Shown: positions 1 through 6,848, counted from the first letter of the stretch. The stretch is 9,247 bases of DNA from Marivita sp965656765 (GCF_965656765.1 NZ_CBFHLV010000091.1:1-9247), one strand, 5' to 3'. Numbers and translations: made by a program. The notes: generated by a model not told the origin, from the sequence alone.

Positions 1-840
1 CGCAAGGGGCGTTACGTGTATTGGGGCATCCGCGAACATGGCATGTCGTCCGCGATGAACGGTATGGCACTGCACGGCGGCATTCGCCCGTATGGCGGCA
101 CGTTCATGTGTTTCACCGATTATGCTCGGCCCGCGATGCGGTTGTCGGCATTGATGCGTGTGCCCACGGTTTACGTGATGACACACGATTCCATCGGTTT
201 GGGTGAAGACGGCCCAACACACCAGCCGGTCGAACATTTGGCGATCAGCCGTGCGACACCCAACACGCTGGTGTTCCGCCCAGCAGACACTGTAGAAACC
301 GCTGAGGCGTGGGAAATCGCGTTCACACAGACCAAGAAGCCGTCAGTGCTGTCGTTGACCCGGCAGAACCTGCCGACCGTCCGGACCGAACATAAAACCA
401 AGAATATGACAGCTCAGGGGGCTTACGTGTTGGCCGATGCCGAAGGTAAGCGTCAGGCGATCCTGATGGCGACCGGGTCCGAGGTCGAAATCGCGATGGC
501 GGCACGCGACATCCTGCACGCCGAAGGGATCGGAACGCGGGTTGTGTCGATGCCGTGCTGGGAACTGTTTGAAGAACAGGACGAGAAGTACCGCAAACGC
601 GTTTTGCCAGGCGGTCCGGTGCGTGTCGCGGTCGAGGCTGGTATGCGTTTTGGCTGGGATCGGTGGCTATTTGGTGAGCGTGGCAAGCGTGAAAAGTCCG
701 GATTTGTCGGCATGCACGGTTTTGGTGCGTCGGCCCCTGCCGAGACGCTTTACGAAAAGTTTGGCATCACGGCGGATGCGGTTGCGCAGAAAGTGCGCGA
801 TCTGGTCGAAGGTCGCTGGCAAGCTGACCCCCGCACGTAA
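1..840 (+). CDS. tkt: Transketolase, C-terminal part (5' end outside window)
   Basis: Thiamine-diphosphate enzyme that moves two-carbon ketol units between sugar phosphates in the pentose-phosphate pathway and Calvin cycle; cytosolic. The reading frame is open from base 1 and encodes 279 residues before TAA. That is roughly the last 40% of a usual transketolase of about 660-670 residues. The segment starts just before WGIREHGM, whose Glu (residue 12 here) corresponds to the glutamate that activates the thiamine cofactor. The cofactor-ring pocket follows with F35, F38 and Y41. The hallmark MTHDSIGLGEDGPTHQ is at about residues 60-75, with the substrate-binding His at 62. The C-terminal domain (GMRFGWDRW, GMHGFGAS) is intact. 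An intrinsic terminator lies just downstream. Identity is certain; only the gene's 5' end is missing. Confidence 0.97.
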   Translation, partial: RKGRYVYWGIREHGMSSAMNGMALHGGIRPYGGTFMCFTDYARPAMRLSALMRVPTVYVMTHDSIGLGEDGPTHQPVEHLAISRATPNTLVFRPADTVETAEAWEIAFTQTKKPSVLSLTRQNLPTVRTEHKTKNMTAQGAYVLADAEGKRQAILMATGSEVEIAMAARDILHAEGIGTRVVSMPCWELFEEQDEKYRKRVLPGGPVRVAVEAGMRFGWDRWLFGERGKREKSGFVGMHGFGASAPAETLYEKFGITADAVAQKVRDLVEGRWQADPRT

Positions 841-846
841 ACGATT

Positions 847-882
847 TGGCGGCTCCGGAGTATTTCGGGGTCGCCAGTTTTT
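847..882 (+). terminator. Intrinsic terminator after transketolase
   Basis: TGGCGGCTCC (847-856) pairs with GGGGTCGCCA (867-876) as a 10-bp stem including two G·U pairs, around a 10-base loop. It is followed at once by GTTTTT (877-882). It begins six bases after the transketolase stop, so it probably ends that transcript and separates it from the leftward gene beyond. Confidence 0.8.
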
Positions 883-933
883 GGTGCACCGATGCCTGGG
901 CAGACCGCATTGACGCGTTTCTCTAAGCGACTT

Positions 934-1239
934 TCAAATCCTTGGCACATCACAGCGCTTTACAGTGGGCGACGCCCGTTGCGACAGCGTCGACGCATTA
1001 CGGTTGACGAGCAAACGCACCGGATCGCGATTGCAGAAGACAACGAACTGATCCCCGTTTTCCACCAAGGTAAAGCCACGGCTGTGTACCTCGTGTACAA
1101 AGGCATCGCGACCTGCATAACGCTCCACGTCACGGACAGCCCGGTGAATGACCCCACCACGCCCTACGGCCTTGGCCGAGAACATGTTGTTTATCCAGTT
1201 TGCGGATTCAAGATATTTGGGCACCGTCATAACGCCCAT
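934..1239 (-). CDS. Small conserved-looking protein, function unknown
   Basis: A 101-residue reading frame on the minus strand. The core SANWINNMFSAKAVGRGG.IHRAVRDVER..GRDAFVHEV..RGF.LVE.GDQFVVFCN reads as a genuine compact alpha/beta protein. It resembles short roseobacter proteins that are often labelled 'N-(5'-phosphoribosyl)anthranilate isomerase'. I recall that family from memory, and the label is doubtful because the protein is far too short for a TrpF barrel. A second ATG three codons in (1230) is an equally good start; neither has a clear Shine-Dalgarno. The last 20 or so residues are low in recognisable pattern and may be an extension. It lies 37 bases downstream of the DUF808 gene on the same strand, so it could be the third gene of that leftward unit. 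Confidence 0.65.
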   Translation of the reverse strand: MGVMTVPKYLESANWINNMFSAKAVGRGGVIHRAVRDVERYAGRDAFVHEVHSRGFTLVENGDQFVVFCNRDPVRLLVNRNASTLSQRASPTVKRCDVPRI

Positions 1240-1247
1240 GATAGAGC

Positions 1248-1271
1248 GTTACTGGTTAAAATTGCCGTAAC
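1248..1271. repeat. Small inverted repeat between DUF808 gene and small gene
   Basis: GTTAC-T-GG (1248-1255) and CC-GTAAC (1265-1271) can pair as a 7-bp stem with one bulged T around a TTAAAATTG loop. It fills most of the 37-base gap between two leftward genes. It could be an intercistronic hairpin or a degenerate operator. There is no U-tract in the leftward direction, so it is not a convincing terminator. Confidence 0.3.
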
Positions 1272-1276
1272 ACCGC

Positions 1277-2233
1277 TCAGACACCTTTGGGCATGACCGC
1301 CGACCAAACCGGGCCGATGATCTTGACGCCAATGGGTATAAGGATCAGCCCCCAAATCAAGCCAAGCACAAAATCAACTCCGGCTGTGATCGCCCACTCC
1401 ACAAAGCCTTGGCCGCCACCATAGGCAACTGCAAGATGATGAATGGCGTCTTCTGGCCAATGCCAACCCATCTGGGCCACGGAATGCACGATGATTGATC
1501 CGCCGACCCAGAGCATAGCCGCCGTGCCCACCACTGTGAGCGATTTGAGCAACCACGGCATGAACTTCACGATGCCGCGCCCCAGCGCTCGTGTCAGCCC
1601 CAATCGGCCGACTTGACTGAGCCACAAGCCGACATCGTCCATCTTAACAATCACTGCCACTGCGCCATAAACGCCTGCGGTCACCATCACACCGACCAGA
1701 GCCAAGGTCGCGCCTTGCATCCAGATGTTGCCCGCTTCGATCACCGACAAAGCGATGGTCATAATCTCGGCCGATAGAATGAAATCCGTCTTGATCGCAC
1801 CCTTGATTTTTTCTTCCTCAAGATGAAGCGGATCTTCGATGTCATGGCTGCCATCGGGACCACCCGAATGGTCGTCATGGGGCATCAGCACATGGGCGAT
1901 TTTCTCGGCCCCTTCGAAACACAGATAACTGCCACCCAGGATCAACAAGGGTGGGATCAACCACGGTGCAAAGGTCGATAGCAGCAAAGCCGCGGGAAGC
2001 AGGAATACAAGCTTGTTGATCAGCGACCCACGCGCAATGCGCCATATGATTGGTAATTCTCGGGCCGGCTCGAATCCATGCAGGTATTTTGGCGTCACTG
2101 CCGCGTCGTCAATCAAAACGCCTGCTGTTTTCGAGCCTGCCTTGGCTGCAGCTGCGCCGATATCATCAATCGATGCCGCTGCGACTTTGGCAATGCCTGC
2201 AACGTCATCGAGAAGGGCCAACAATCCACTCAT
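1277..2233 (-). CDS. DUF808 family (YedI-like) inner-membrane protein
   Basis: 318 residues, close to the usual length of about 300 for this family; the biochemical role is not established. The N-terminal region has the family signature: a Leu/Asp-rich segment (LLALLDDVAGIAKVAA), then KTAGVLIDDAAV at about 36-46 and ELPIIWRIARGSLINK at about 59-74. Long hydrophobic segments follow at about 75-105, 153-170, 176-197, 226-250 and 280-305. A hydrophilic, His/Asp-rich loop separates the first pair (about 117-145, MPHDDHSGG...). ATG at 2233 is chosen because the homologous N-terminus begins there and because it overlaps the doxX stop as ATGA (2230-2233), suggesting translational coupling. The frame stays open upstream, but only as an out-of-frame reading of doxX. 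Confidence 0.93.
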   Translation of the reverse strand: MSGLLALLDDVAGIAKVAAASIDDIGAAAAKAGSKTAGVLIDDAAVTPKYLHGFEPARELPIIWRIARGSLINKLVFLLPAALLLSTFAPWLIPPLLILGGSYLCFEGAEKIAHVLMPHDDHSGGPDGSHDIEDPLHLEEEKIKGAIKTDFILSAEIMTIALSVIEAGNIWMQGATLALVGVMVTAGVYGAVAVIVKMDDVGLWLSQVGRLGLTRALGRGIVKFMPWLLKSLTVVGTAAMLWVGGSIIVHSVAQMGWHWPEDAIHHLAVAYGGGQGFVEWAITAGVDFVLGLIWGLILIPIGVKIIGPVWSAVMPKGV

Positions 2234-2622
2234 ACCTGCGCTCCGCTGTCTGCTTTGCCCAAGACATAGCGCCCCGGGCCATGGGCCGCCAGCACAAGAC
2301 AGCCCCCCGCAATCGCCCAGTTCTTGACGAAGATGCTCATTTGCCACGGATCCGATGGGATCAGATGAAATACGCTGGTGACGGCGCAGTAGACCGCCAG
2401 AGCCGCCGCCACGGGACGGACCGCCCATCCAACCAAGACAGCCAACCCGGCCAATCCGTTGAACACCAGTGCGGGCCAGACCAGGATGGCTGGAAGCCCC
2501 AACCCAGTCAAAAGCGCCATCGCCGGGCCTGGATCAACGGCCTTTTGCGCCGCGCCTGACAAAAACAGGACTGCGATAAGGCTTCGGCCCACGAAGACCA
2601 AGACATCCATCTGGCGTGCCAT
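2230..2622 (-). CDS. DoxX family membrane protein
   Basis: 130 residues. Four hydrophobic helices are visible at about 7-25, 42-63, 67-87 and 98-113. The layout is that of the DoxX family: VGRSLIAVLFLSGAAQKAVDP in helix 1, GLPAILVWPALVFNGLAGLAVLVGWAVRPVAA over helices 2-3, and FVKNWAIAGGCLVLAAHGPG in helix 4. DoxX relatives are small integral membrane proteins linked to thiosulfate:quinone oxidation or redox homeostasis in some bacteria; the role here is not determined. The start is taken at 2622; an in-frame ATG at 2610 is possible. It is first in a leftward pair with the DUF808 gene and diverges from GAPDH copy 1, so their promoters must share the 180 bases between them. Confidence 0.9.
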   Translation of the reverse strand: MARQMDVLVFVGRSLIAVLFLSGAAQKAVDPGPAMALLTGLGLPAILVWPALVFNGLAGLAVLVGWAVRPVAAALAVYCAVTSVFHLIPSDPWQMSIFVKNWAIAGGCLVLAAHGPGRYVLGKADSGAQV

Positions 2623-2650
2623 TAATTCCGATTCCGCAACATCCCCCCGG

Positions 2651-2717
2651 TGTTACCGCAAACCGTCTAGCGACGTTAGCGCCATCATGCGCGGCCTTGT
2701 CACCTTTTGCGCTAACA
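2651..2717. promoter_or_regulatory. Cluster of three imperfect LacI-type palindromes before GAPDH copy 1
   Basis: Three 14-mers resemble TGTTAnCGnTAACA. They are TGTTACCGCAAACC (2651-2664), CGTTAGCGCCATCA (2674-2687) and CTTTTGCGCTAACA (2704-2717). Each keeps about 11 of 14 positions, with one good half-site. The centres are 23 and 30 bases apart. The same palindrome occurs in perfect form before GAPDH copy 2. A direct repeat AACATATT (2714-2721 and 2729-2736) lies just downstream in an A/T-rich stretch that may hold the promoter; TTGTCA at 2697-2702 is a possible -35 box. Regulation of gap and/or doxX from here is inferred. Confidence 0.4.
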
Positions 2718-2802
2718 TATTGTGAAAAAACATATTTTTACTTTGCGATTGCAGCATGCACCCGTATACCGCGACCAATCACGCTGCGCAGGAGGCACAT
2801 CC

Positions 2803-3807
2803 ATGACTGTCACTTTGGGAATCAACGGATTTGGTCGGATCGGCCGGTGCACTCTGGCGCATATCGCGGAAAGCTCACGCAATGACGTTCAGGTTGTCAA
2901 GATAAACGCGACCGGCCCGATCGAGACCAACGCCCATCTACTACGATATGACAGTGTACATGGCCGGTTTGGCGGCGACGTGACGATCAAAGGCAACACG
3001 ATGGATCTGGGCCGTGGCCCGATGGAGGTTTTTTCGACCTACGATCCGCAAGAACTTGACTGGTCAGGCTGCGATGTCGTGCTCGAATGTACCGGAAAAT
3101 TCAACGATGGCTCCAAAGCTGGCGTTCACATGGAGCGCGGCGCGAAATCAGTTCTGATCTCTGCTCCTGCCAAGAATGTTCAAAAAACCGTTGTTTACGG
3201 CGTCAACCACCGCTCATTGGTCGAAGGTGACACGATGATCTCAAACGGGTCGTGCACCACGAACTGTCTGGCCCCTCTGGCCAAGGTGCTCGACGAGGCG
3301 ATTGGAATCGAGTCAGGCATCATGACAACGATCCATTCCTACACCGGCGATCAACCGACGCTCGACCGACGTCACGCCGACCTTTATCGCGCACGCGCGG
3401 CCGCGATGGCGATGATCCCAACTTCAACCGGTGCAGCTGCGGCGTTGGGTGAAGTGTTGCCAAACCTCAAAGGCAAGCTGGATGGTTCTGCCGTGCGCGT
3501 GCCAACACCGAACGTGTCTGCTGTTGATCTGACCTTTTATGCGGGCAAAGACGTCACGGTCGACGACGTCAACGAGGTGATCCGAGAGGCCGCGGCGACC
3601 CATATGGGCACCGTTCTGGCCTATGATCCGGAACCGAAGGTGTCCATCGACTTTAACCACACAACGCAATCGTCTATCTTTGCGCCGGACCAAACCAAGG
3701 TAGTTGGCAAGCGTATGGTCCGTGTTCTGGCGTGGTATGACAACGAATGGGGATTCTCGGCGCGCATGGCCGATGTCGCCGGAGCTATGGGGCGGTTGCT
3801 GCACTAA
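2803..3807 (+). CDS. gap: Type I glyceraldehyde-3-phosphate dehydrogenase, probable NADP-type copy
   Basis: 334 residues. Interconverts glyceraldehyde-3-phosphate and 1,3-bisphosphoglycerate in the cytosol. The Rossmann motif GINGFGRIGR is at 6-15. Catalytic Cys151 sits in SNGSCTTNC (the usual Ala before Ser is Gly here), and the catalytic base is His178 in TIHSYTGDQ. The coenzyme pocket is atypical. After the second beta strand the sequence is IN-Ala36-Thr37, where NAD enzymes (including copy 2 here) have IN-Asp-Leu. Arg189-Arg190 occupy the place of Leu-Pro in Geobacillus-type NAD enzymes. Loss of the ribose-binding Asp plus added Arg suggests NADP(H), as in GapB-type enzymes. The start at 2803 is fixed by AGGAGG at 2790-2795 with 7-base spacing; an upstream in-frame extension has no such support. 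Confidence 0.95.
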   Translation: MTVTLGINGFGRIGRCTLAHIAESSRNDVQVVKINATGPIETNAHLLRYDSVHGRFGGDVTIKGNTMDLGRGPMEVFSTYDPQELDWSGCDVVLECTGKFNDGSKAGVHMERGAKSVLISAPAKNVQKTVVYGVNHRSLVEGDTMISNGSCTTNCLAPLAKVLDEAIGIESGIMTTIHSYTGDQPTLDRRHADLYRARAAAMAMIPTSTGAAAALGEVLPNLKGKLDGSAVRVPTPNVSAVDLTFYAGKDVTVDDVNEVIREAAATHMGTVLAYDPEPKVSIDFNHTTQSSIFAPDQTKVVGKRMVRVLAWYDNEWGFSARMADVAGAMGRLLH

Positions 3808-3896
3808 ACGCAGTCGCTCCTCTTTGGTTATTTTGGTTTCAGCGCCTTAAGAGCCTGCTTTAATACAATAAACGTCTTTCTAAACACGATATACTT

Positions 3897-3926
3897 GGCC
3901 CGTGACGCTTGACGCGTTTGCGGGCC
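3897..3926. repeat. Hairpin downstream of GAPDH copy 1
   Basis: GGCCCG (3897-3902) and CGGGCC (3921-3926) form perfect arms. An inner ACGC/GCGT pairing (3905-3908 with 3914-3917) extends the structure after a small internal loop. It starts 90 bases after the gap stop and is not followed by a run of T, so it could be a weak or Rho-assisted terminator or a leader structure for the MFS gene. Just upstream lies TATACT (3890-3895), a fair -10 box without a clear -35. Confidence 0.35.
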
Positions 3927-3964
3927 GTGTTGGTTGCTCTGTTCAAAACTGTCGCCACAGACGC

Positions 3965-3993
3965 TTAATGCGGCGCTGCAGCATTAGCATTAA
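3965..3993. repeat. Inverted repeat with tandem GCATTA upstream of MFS gene
   Basis: TTAATGC (3965-3971) is mirrored by GCATTAA (3987-3993), and its inner part also by GCATTA at 3981-3986. One left arm can therefore pair with either of two tandem GCATTA copies. It lies about 60-90 bases before the proposed MFS start. A dyad with alternative right arms suits an operator or a leader hairpin for the transporter; no regulator is identifiable. Confidence 0.4.
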
Positions 3994-4040
3994 CAACGCC
4001 CTCTCCTAATTTGAAGCGCAGTACCGCCACGCATCGCTTC

Positions 4041-4044
4041 GGAG
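4041..4044 (+). promoter_or_regulatory. Shine-Dalgarno deciding the MFS start
   Basis: GGAG lies 8 bases before TTG at 4053. The longer reading from TTG at 4011 has only CTCTCCTAAT in front, with no purine-rich site. No in-frame ATG exists before the first membrane helix. Confidence 0.6.
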
Positions 4045-4052
4045 TAACGGCC

Positions 4053-5312
4053 TTGTTCCAGATATTCTCGGGCATTTGGGCCCTTTTGATCGGCATCGTG
4101 TTCATCATGCTGGGTAACGGCATGCATTTCACACTGATCGGATTGCGCGGCGGGATCGAAGGGTTTTCGGCCACGGATCTGGCGATTGTTGCTTCCGGCT
4201 ATTTCCTTGGGTTCTTGTCCGCTGCGCGACTTACTCCGGGCATGATCCGCCGTGTGGGTCACGTGCGCGTGTTTGCGGCGCTTGGCAGTTTTATGTCTGC
4301 GGGCCTTATTGCCTTTCCGCTGTTCACCGACCCGATCCTGTGGACGGTGCTGCGGGTACTGGTCGGGTTCTGCATGTCCGGTATCTATGTGACGGCGGAA
4401 AGCTGGCTCAACGCATCCGCCACCAATGAGACCCGCGGCAAAGTTCTATCAGCTTACATGATTGCCCAGACGCTGGGCATCATTGGCGCACAGGGGCTTC
4501 TAACACTGGGGGACGCGGCGACCGCCGGTTTGTTCATTGGTGCGTCCATTCTTGTCTCGATCTCGTTCGGCCCGATCTTGCTATCCGTCACGCCGACACC
4601 CGCGGCAGATGTCACACGCCCTATGCCTTTGCGAACCCTTTTCAAAAATTCACCGCTGGGTACAGTCGGGATCTTTCTATTGGGCACGATATACGCGACG
4701 CAATCAGGGATGGGCGCGGTTTATGGCAGCCAAATCGGCATGAGCGCGAATGAAATCGCATTGTTCATTGCGATGCTCTTCGGCGGGGCCCTTTTGCTGC
4801 AATTTCCCATCGGATGGTTATCCGACCGCATGGATCGCCGCAGCCTGATCCTTGGGTGTGCGGTCCTTGGAGCCACGTTCTGCGTGCTGGGCTGGATCAA
4901 CGGCCCAGACATTTGGATGTTGATGGCGGCTGCCTTTCTGGCGGGAGGCGTGACAACTCCGCTTTATGCGCTGCTGTTGGCCTACACGAATGACGCGCTT
5001 GATCCTGCGGATATGCCGGCAGCATCAGGCGGGCTGGTGATGATTTTTGGGATTGGTGCCATTCTGGGGCCGCTTGCCGCCGGGGCCGCTATGGAGTCGT
5101 ACGGGCCACAAATGTTCTGGTTGGTCCTGGGCGTGACCTTCGTCGGTATCGGAGCCTATGCACTCTACCGGATGACACAGCGTGCTGCCGCACCGATTGC
5201 AGACTCCGACAGCTATTTAGGCGTATTGCCAACCGCATCACCTGTTGCGGTTGAGGCAGCTGGAGCCTGGGCCGTTGAACAAGCAGAGATCGAACGTGAG
5301 GCAGATACCTGA
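4053..5312 (+). CDS. Major facilitator superfamily transporter
   Basis: 419 residues from TTG 4053, with about twelve hydrophobic segments as expected for MFS permeases in the inner membrane. The first helix (FSGIWALLIGIVFIMLGNGM) begins almost at the N-terminus. The loop after helix 2 (RLTPGMIRRVGHVRVFAALG) is the MFS motif A position, and GWLSDRMDRRSLILG is the motif A copy between helices 8 and 9. MTAESWLN-type residues (VTAESWLNASATNETRG, about 110-126) are typical of the YcaD-like branch. The C-terminal 40 or so residues are hydrophilic and probably cytoplasmic. The substrate cannot be read from the sequence. A start at 4011 would add 14 residues, but the ribosome site favours 4053. It stands alone between two intergenic gaps and follows GAPDH copy 1 by 245 bases. 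Confidence 0.92.
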   Translation: MFQIFSGIWALLIGIVFIMLGNGMHFTLIGLRGGIEGFSATDLAIVASGYFLGFLSAARLTPGMIRRVGHVRVFAALGSFMSAGLIAFPLFTDPILWTVLRVLVGFCMSGIYVTAESWLNASATNETRGKVLSAYMIAQTLGIIGAQGLLTLGDAATAGLFIGASILVSISFGPILLSVTPTPAADVTRPMPLRTLFKNSPLGTVGIFLLGTIYATQSGMGAVYGSQIGMSANEIALFIAMLFGGALLLQFPIGWLSDRMDRRSLILGCAVLGATFCVLGWINGPDIWMLMAAAFLAGGVTTPLYALLLAYTNDALDPADMPAASGGLVMIFGIGAILGPLAAGAAMESYGPQMFWLVLGVTFVGIGAYALYRMTQRAAAPIADSDSYLGVLPTASPVAVEAAGAWAVEQAEIEREADT

Positions 5313-5374
5313 CGATGCAACTCAAGGCGCATCATCGCACCAAGACTGGCGGTTTTTAGCTCTAAACCAAAGTT

Positions 5375-5387
5375 GGACAGGTCCTGT
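5375..5387. promoter_or_regulatory. Interlocked palindromes upstream of PepSY gene
   Basis: GGAC-AG-GTCC (5375-5384) overlaps ACAGG-T-CCTGT (5377-5387). They sit about 100 bases before the PepSY start in a 176-base gap with no gene. This could be an operator for the PepSY/cytochrome group. No convincing sigma-70 boxes were found beside it. A direct repeat GCTGCA also occurs at about 5446-5461. Confidence 0.25.
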
Positions 5388-5488
5388 ATTGAACTGCTGA
5401 TCAATGTTTTCTCCCCCTTCGAGGTGCCAATCTGGGTTCATCGGCGCTGCATGTAGCTGCACCGCATGACCCTTAAAGGAGACCTCAA

Positions 5489-5737
5489 ATGACACGTATT
5501 CTTGCTCTCGCGCTTGCGCTTGCCCTGCCCGCTTCAGTTTTTGCATCCAGCGACGATGCGTTGACCACAGAACGCATGACTGAAATCCGCACCAAGTTGA
5601 CCGCCGAAGGCTACGAGGTGCGCAAGATCGAAATGGAGGACGGCATGATCGAAGCGTACGTTCTCAAAGACGGAGAGCGTCTTGAGCTTTATCTCGATGC
5701 CGCGCTGAACGTGGTCCGCACAAAAGCCGACGATTGA
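5489..5737 (+). CDS. Secreted PepSY-domain protein
   Basis: 82 residues. A signal peptide is clear: an Arg near the N-terminus, an Ala/Leu run at 5-13 and a VFA cleavage site after residue 19. The mature protein of about 63 residues would therefore be periplasmic. The mature part (MTEIRTKLTAEGYEVRKIEMEDGMIEAYVLKDGERLELYLDAALN) is a single PepSY-like unit: one helix followed by beta strands, ending in the typical xVYLDaxTGxV-like segment. PepSY proteins are often encoded beside cytochrome b561 proteins, as here. Proposed roles are in redox or sensing at the membrane, but no activity is established for this type. ATG 5489 has GGAG at 5478-5481, 7 bases away. The cytochrome gene follows by 56 bases, with a strong hairpin between. 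Confidence 0.88.
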   Translation: MTRILALALALALPASVFASSDDALTTERMTEIRTKLTAEGYEVRKIEMEDGMIEAYVLKDGERLELYLDAALNVVRTKADD

Positions 5738-5746
5738 TCGCCTGCT

Positions 5747-5769
5747 GGTCCGCATGATCCATGCGGACC
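5747..5769. repeat. Strong intercistronic hairpin between PepSY and cytochrome b genes
   Basis: GGTCCGCATG (5747-5756) and CATGCGGACC (5760-5769) are a perfect 10-bp inverted repeat around ATC. It begins nine bases after the PepSY stop and ends 14 bases before the cytochrome b ribosome site. No T-run follows, so a partial terminator or an mRNA 3'-end stabiliser, setting PepSY and cytochrome at different levels, is more likely than a full terminator. Confidence 0.7.
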
Positions 5770-5793
5770 GCCACTCATTCTTCGGAGCCTGAC

Positions 5794-6333
5794 ATGACAA
5801 AGTATACAATCTGGGATCCGTTTGTCCGGATCTTCCACTGGTCCCTGGTGGCAGGGTTTGCCGCCAACGCATTGTTCACCGACGATGAAAGCAAGCTGCA
5901 TGAAAACATCGGCTACGTCCTTGTGGCCCTGATTGCGGCGCGGCTGGTCTGGGGCATGGTTGGTCCGCATTACGCAAAATTTGCATCTTTTTGGCCAACC
6001 TCAAAAACCATCACTGCACAGGTGTCCGATATGGCCACGGGCCGGAAACGTTTGCATCTTGGCCATACACCTTTGGGTGCGCTGATGATCTTTAATTTGC
6101 TTGTGGCGGTGTTGCTGATTGGATTGACCGGCTGGATGATGACGACGAACGCCTATTGGGGTGTGGATTGGGTTGAAGAAACCCACGAGGCCTTGGTAAC
6201 TTGGGCCGAGATTTCGATTGTGCTGCACATTCTTGCGGTGATCTGGGAAAGCCGCCGCACAGGCGTCAACCTGCCCCGCGCCATGATAACCGGTGTCAAG
6301 AACGTGCCGGACGGAGCCAGAACAGACCCGTGA
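5794..6333 (+). CDS. Cytochrome b561-type (b/b6 domain) membrane protein
   Basis: 179 residues, the usual size of the prokaryotic cytochrome b561 / Ni-Fe hydrogenase b-subunit-like family. It carries di-haem b and moves electrons between the quinone pool and a periplasmic or membrane partner. The N-terminal WDPFVRIFHWSL holds His15, a classic haem ligand position at the start of helix 1. Other likely ligands are His36 (KLHENIGY), His91 (HLGHTPLG), His131 (ETHE) and His145 (VLHILAVIWESRR). Four hydrophobic helices are at about 13-28, 37-57, 93-117 and 132-152. ATG 5794 has GGAG at 5784-5787 with 6-base spacing; an upstream ATG at 5761 lies inside the hairpin and lacks a site. Its TGA overlaps the GTG of the next gene. 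Confidence 0.93.
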   Translation: MTKYTIWDPFVRIFHWSLVAGFAANALFTDDESKLHENIGYVLVALIAARLVWGMVGPHYAKFASFWPTSKTITAQVSDMATGRKRLHLGHTPLGALMIFNLLVAVLLIGLTGWMMTTNAYWGVDWVEETHEALVTWAEISIVLHILAVIWESRRTGVNLPRAMITGVKNVPDGARTDP

Positions 6334-6848
6334 CCCTGCATTCCTCCACAAAACCGATGTCTTTACTGGTGTTGATCGTCGCGCAAGTTCTTTGCGCGGC
6401 GTTCTTCCTCTGGGACGTGGCGGTAGATGGGTTCGACATGGGGTTTGGTGCCTTCGTCTCGAGCCATTTCGTGATCGAGCTTTTGGCTGTGCTGGCTTTG
6501 ATTGCGGGCGTCGTTTTCGAAGCGCGATATCTTTTCGCTCTGCTGCGCCGCAAAGCGCACCTTGAAGAGCAACTTGGATTGGCCGCAGGCGCGTTTCACG
6601 ACATCGTTGACGCAAGGTTTGAGGCATGGGCGCTGACGCCATCCGAACGCGATGTGGCATTATTCACGCTCAAGGGCTTCGGCATTGCCGAAATCGCGGA
6701 ACTGCGAGGGTCAGCCGAGGGCACCGTCAAAGCGCATCTGAACGCAATCTACCGCAAGGCCGGAGCCACCGGTCGCGGGTCTTTTATCGGACTGTTCATC
6801 GAAGACCTGATGTCGATCCCGCAAGCGACGAAAGACCAGGCTGCGTGA
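6330..6848 (+). CDS. Membrane-anchored LuxR-type HTH regulator
   Basis: 172 residues from GTG. Two membrane helices (about 12-30 and 47-72) are followed by a charged linker rich in Arg, Lys and Glu (73-98). A C-terminal LuxR/GerE-like helix-turn-helix spans about 102-158: LTPSERDVALFTLKGFGIAEIAELRGSAEGTVKAHLNAIYRKAG. No receiver, autoinducer-binding or other sensor domain is present, so any input would have to come through the membrane part or a partner. The GTG overlaps the cytochrome b stop as GTGA, which implies coupled translation. An in-frame ATG at 6357, right before the first helix, is an alternative, although neither start has a good Shine-Dalgarno. A one-component, membrane-tethered regulator of this redox group is the likely role (inference). 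Confidence 0.85.
   Translation: MTLHSSTKPMSLLVLIVAQVLCAAFFLWDVAVDGFDMGFGAFVSSHFVIELLAVLALIAGVVFEARYLFALLRRKAHLEEQLGLAAGAFHDIVDARFEAWALTPSERDVALFTLKGFGIAEIAELRGSAEGTVKAHLNAIYRKAGATGRGSFIGLFIEDLMSIPQATKDQAA

Noticed and set aside
892..1296. Plus-strand open frame of 134 codons
   Set aside because: It overlaps the more protein-like minus-strand gene and the end of the DUF808 gene; its composition looks like a shadow and it lacks a ribosome site.
2234..2428. N-terminal extension of the DUF808 protein
   Set aside because: It is an out-of-frame reading inside doxX; the conserved N-terminus begins at 2233.
2722..2802. N-terminal extension of GAPDH copy 1
   Set aside because: AGGAGG at 2790-2795 and the family's N-terminus place the start at 2803.
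3982..3995. CATTAGCATTAACA as a further copy of the gap operator
   Set aside because: Only about 10 of 14 positions match and the CG centre is lost; it is explained better by the tandem GCATTA dyad.
6201..6329. N-terminal extension of the LuxR-type protein
   Set aside because: It lies inside the cytochrome b gene in another frame; the GTGA overlap gives the natural start.
6001..6660. Minus-strand open frame of 219 codons over cytochrome b and the LuxR-type gene
   Set aside because: Arg/Pro-rich, low-complexity antisense reading of two well-supported genes.
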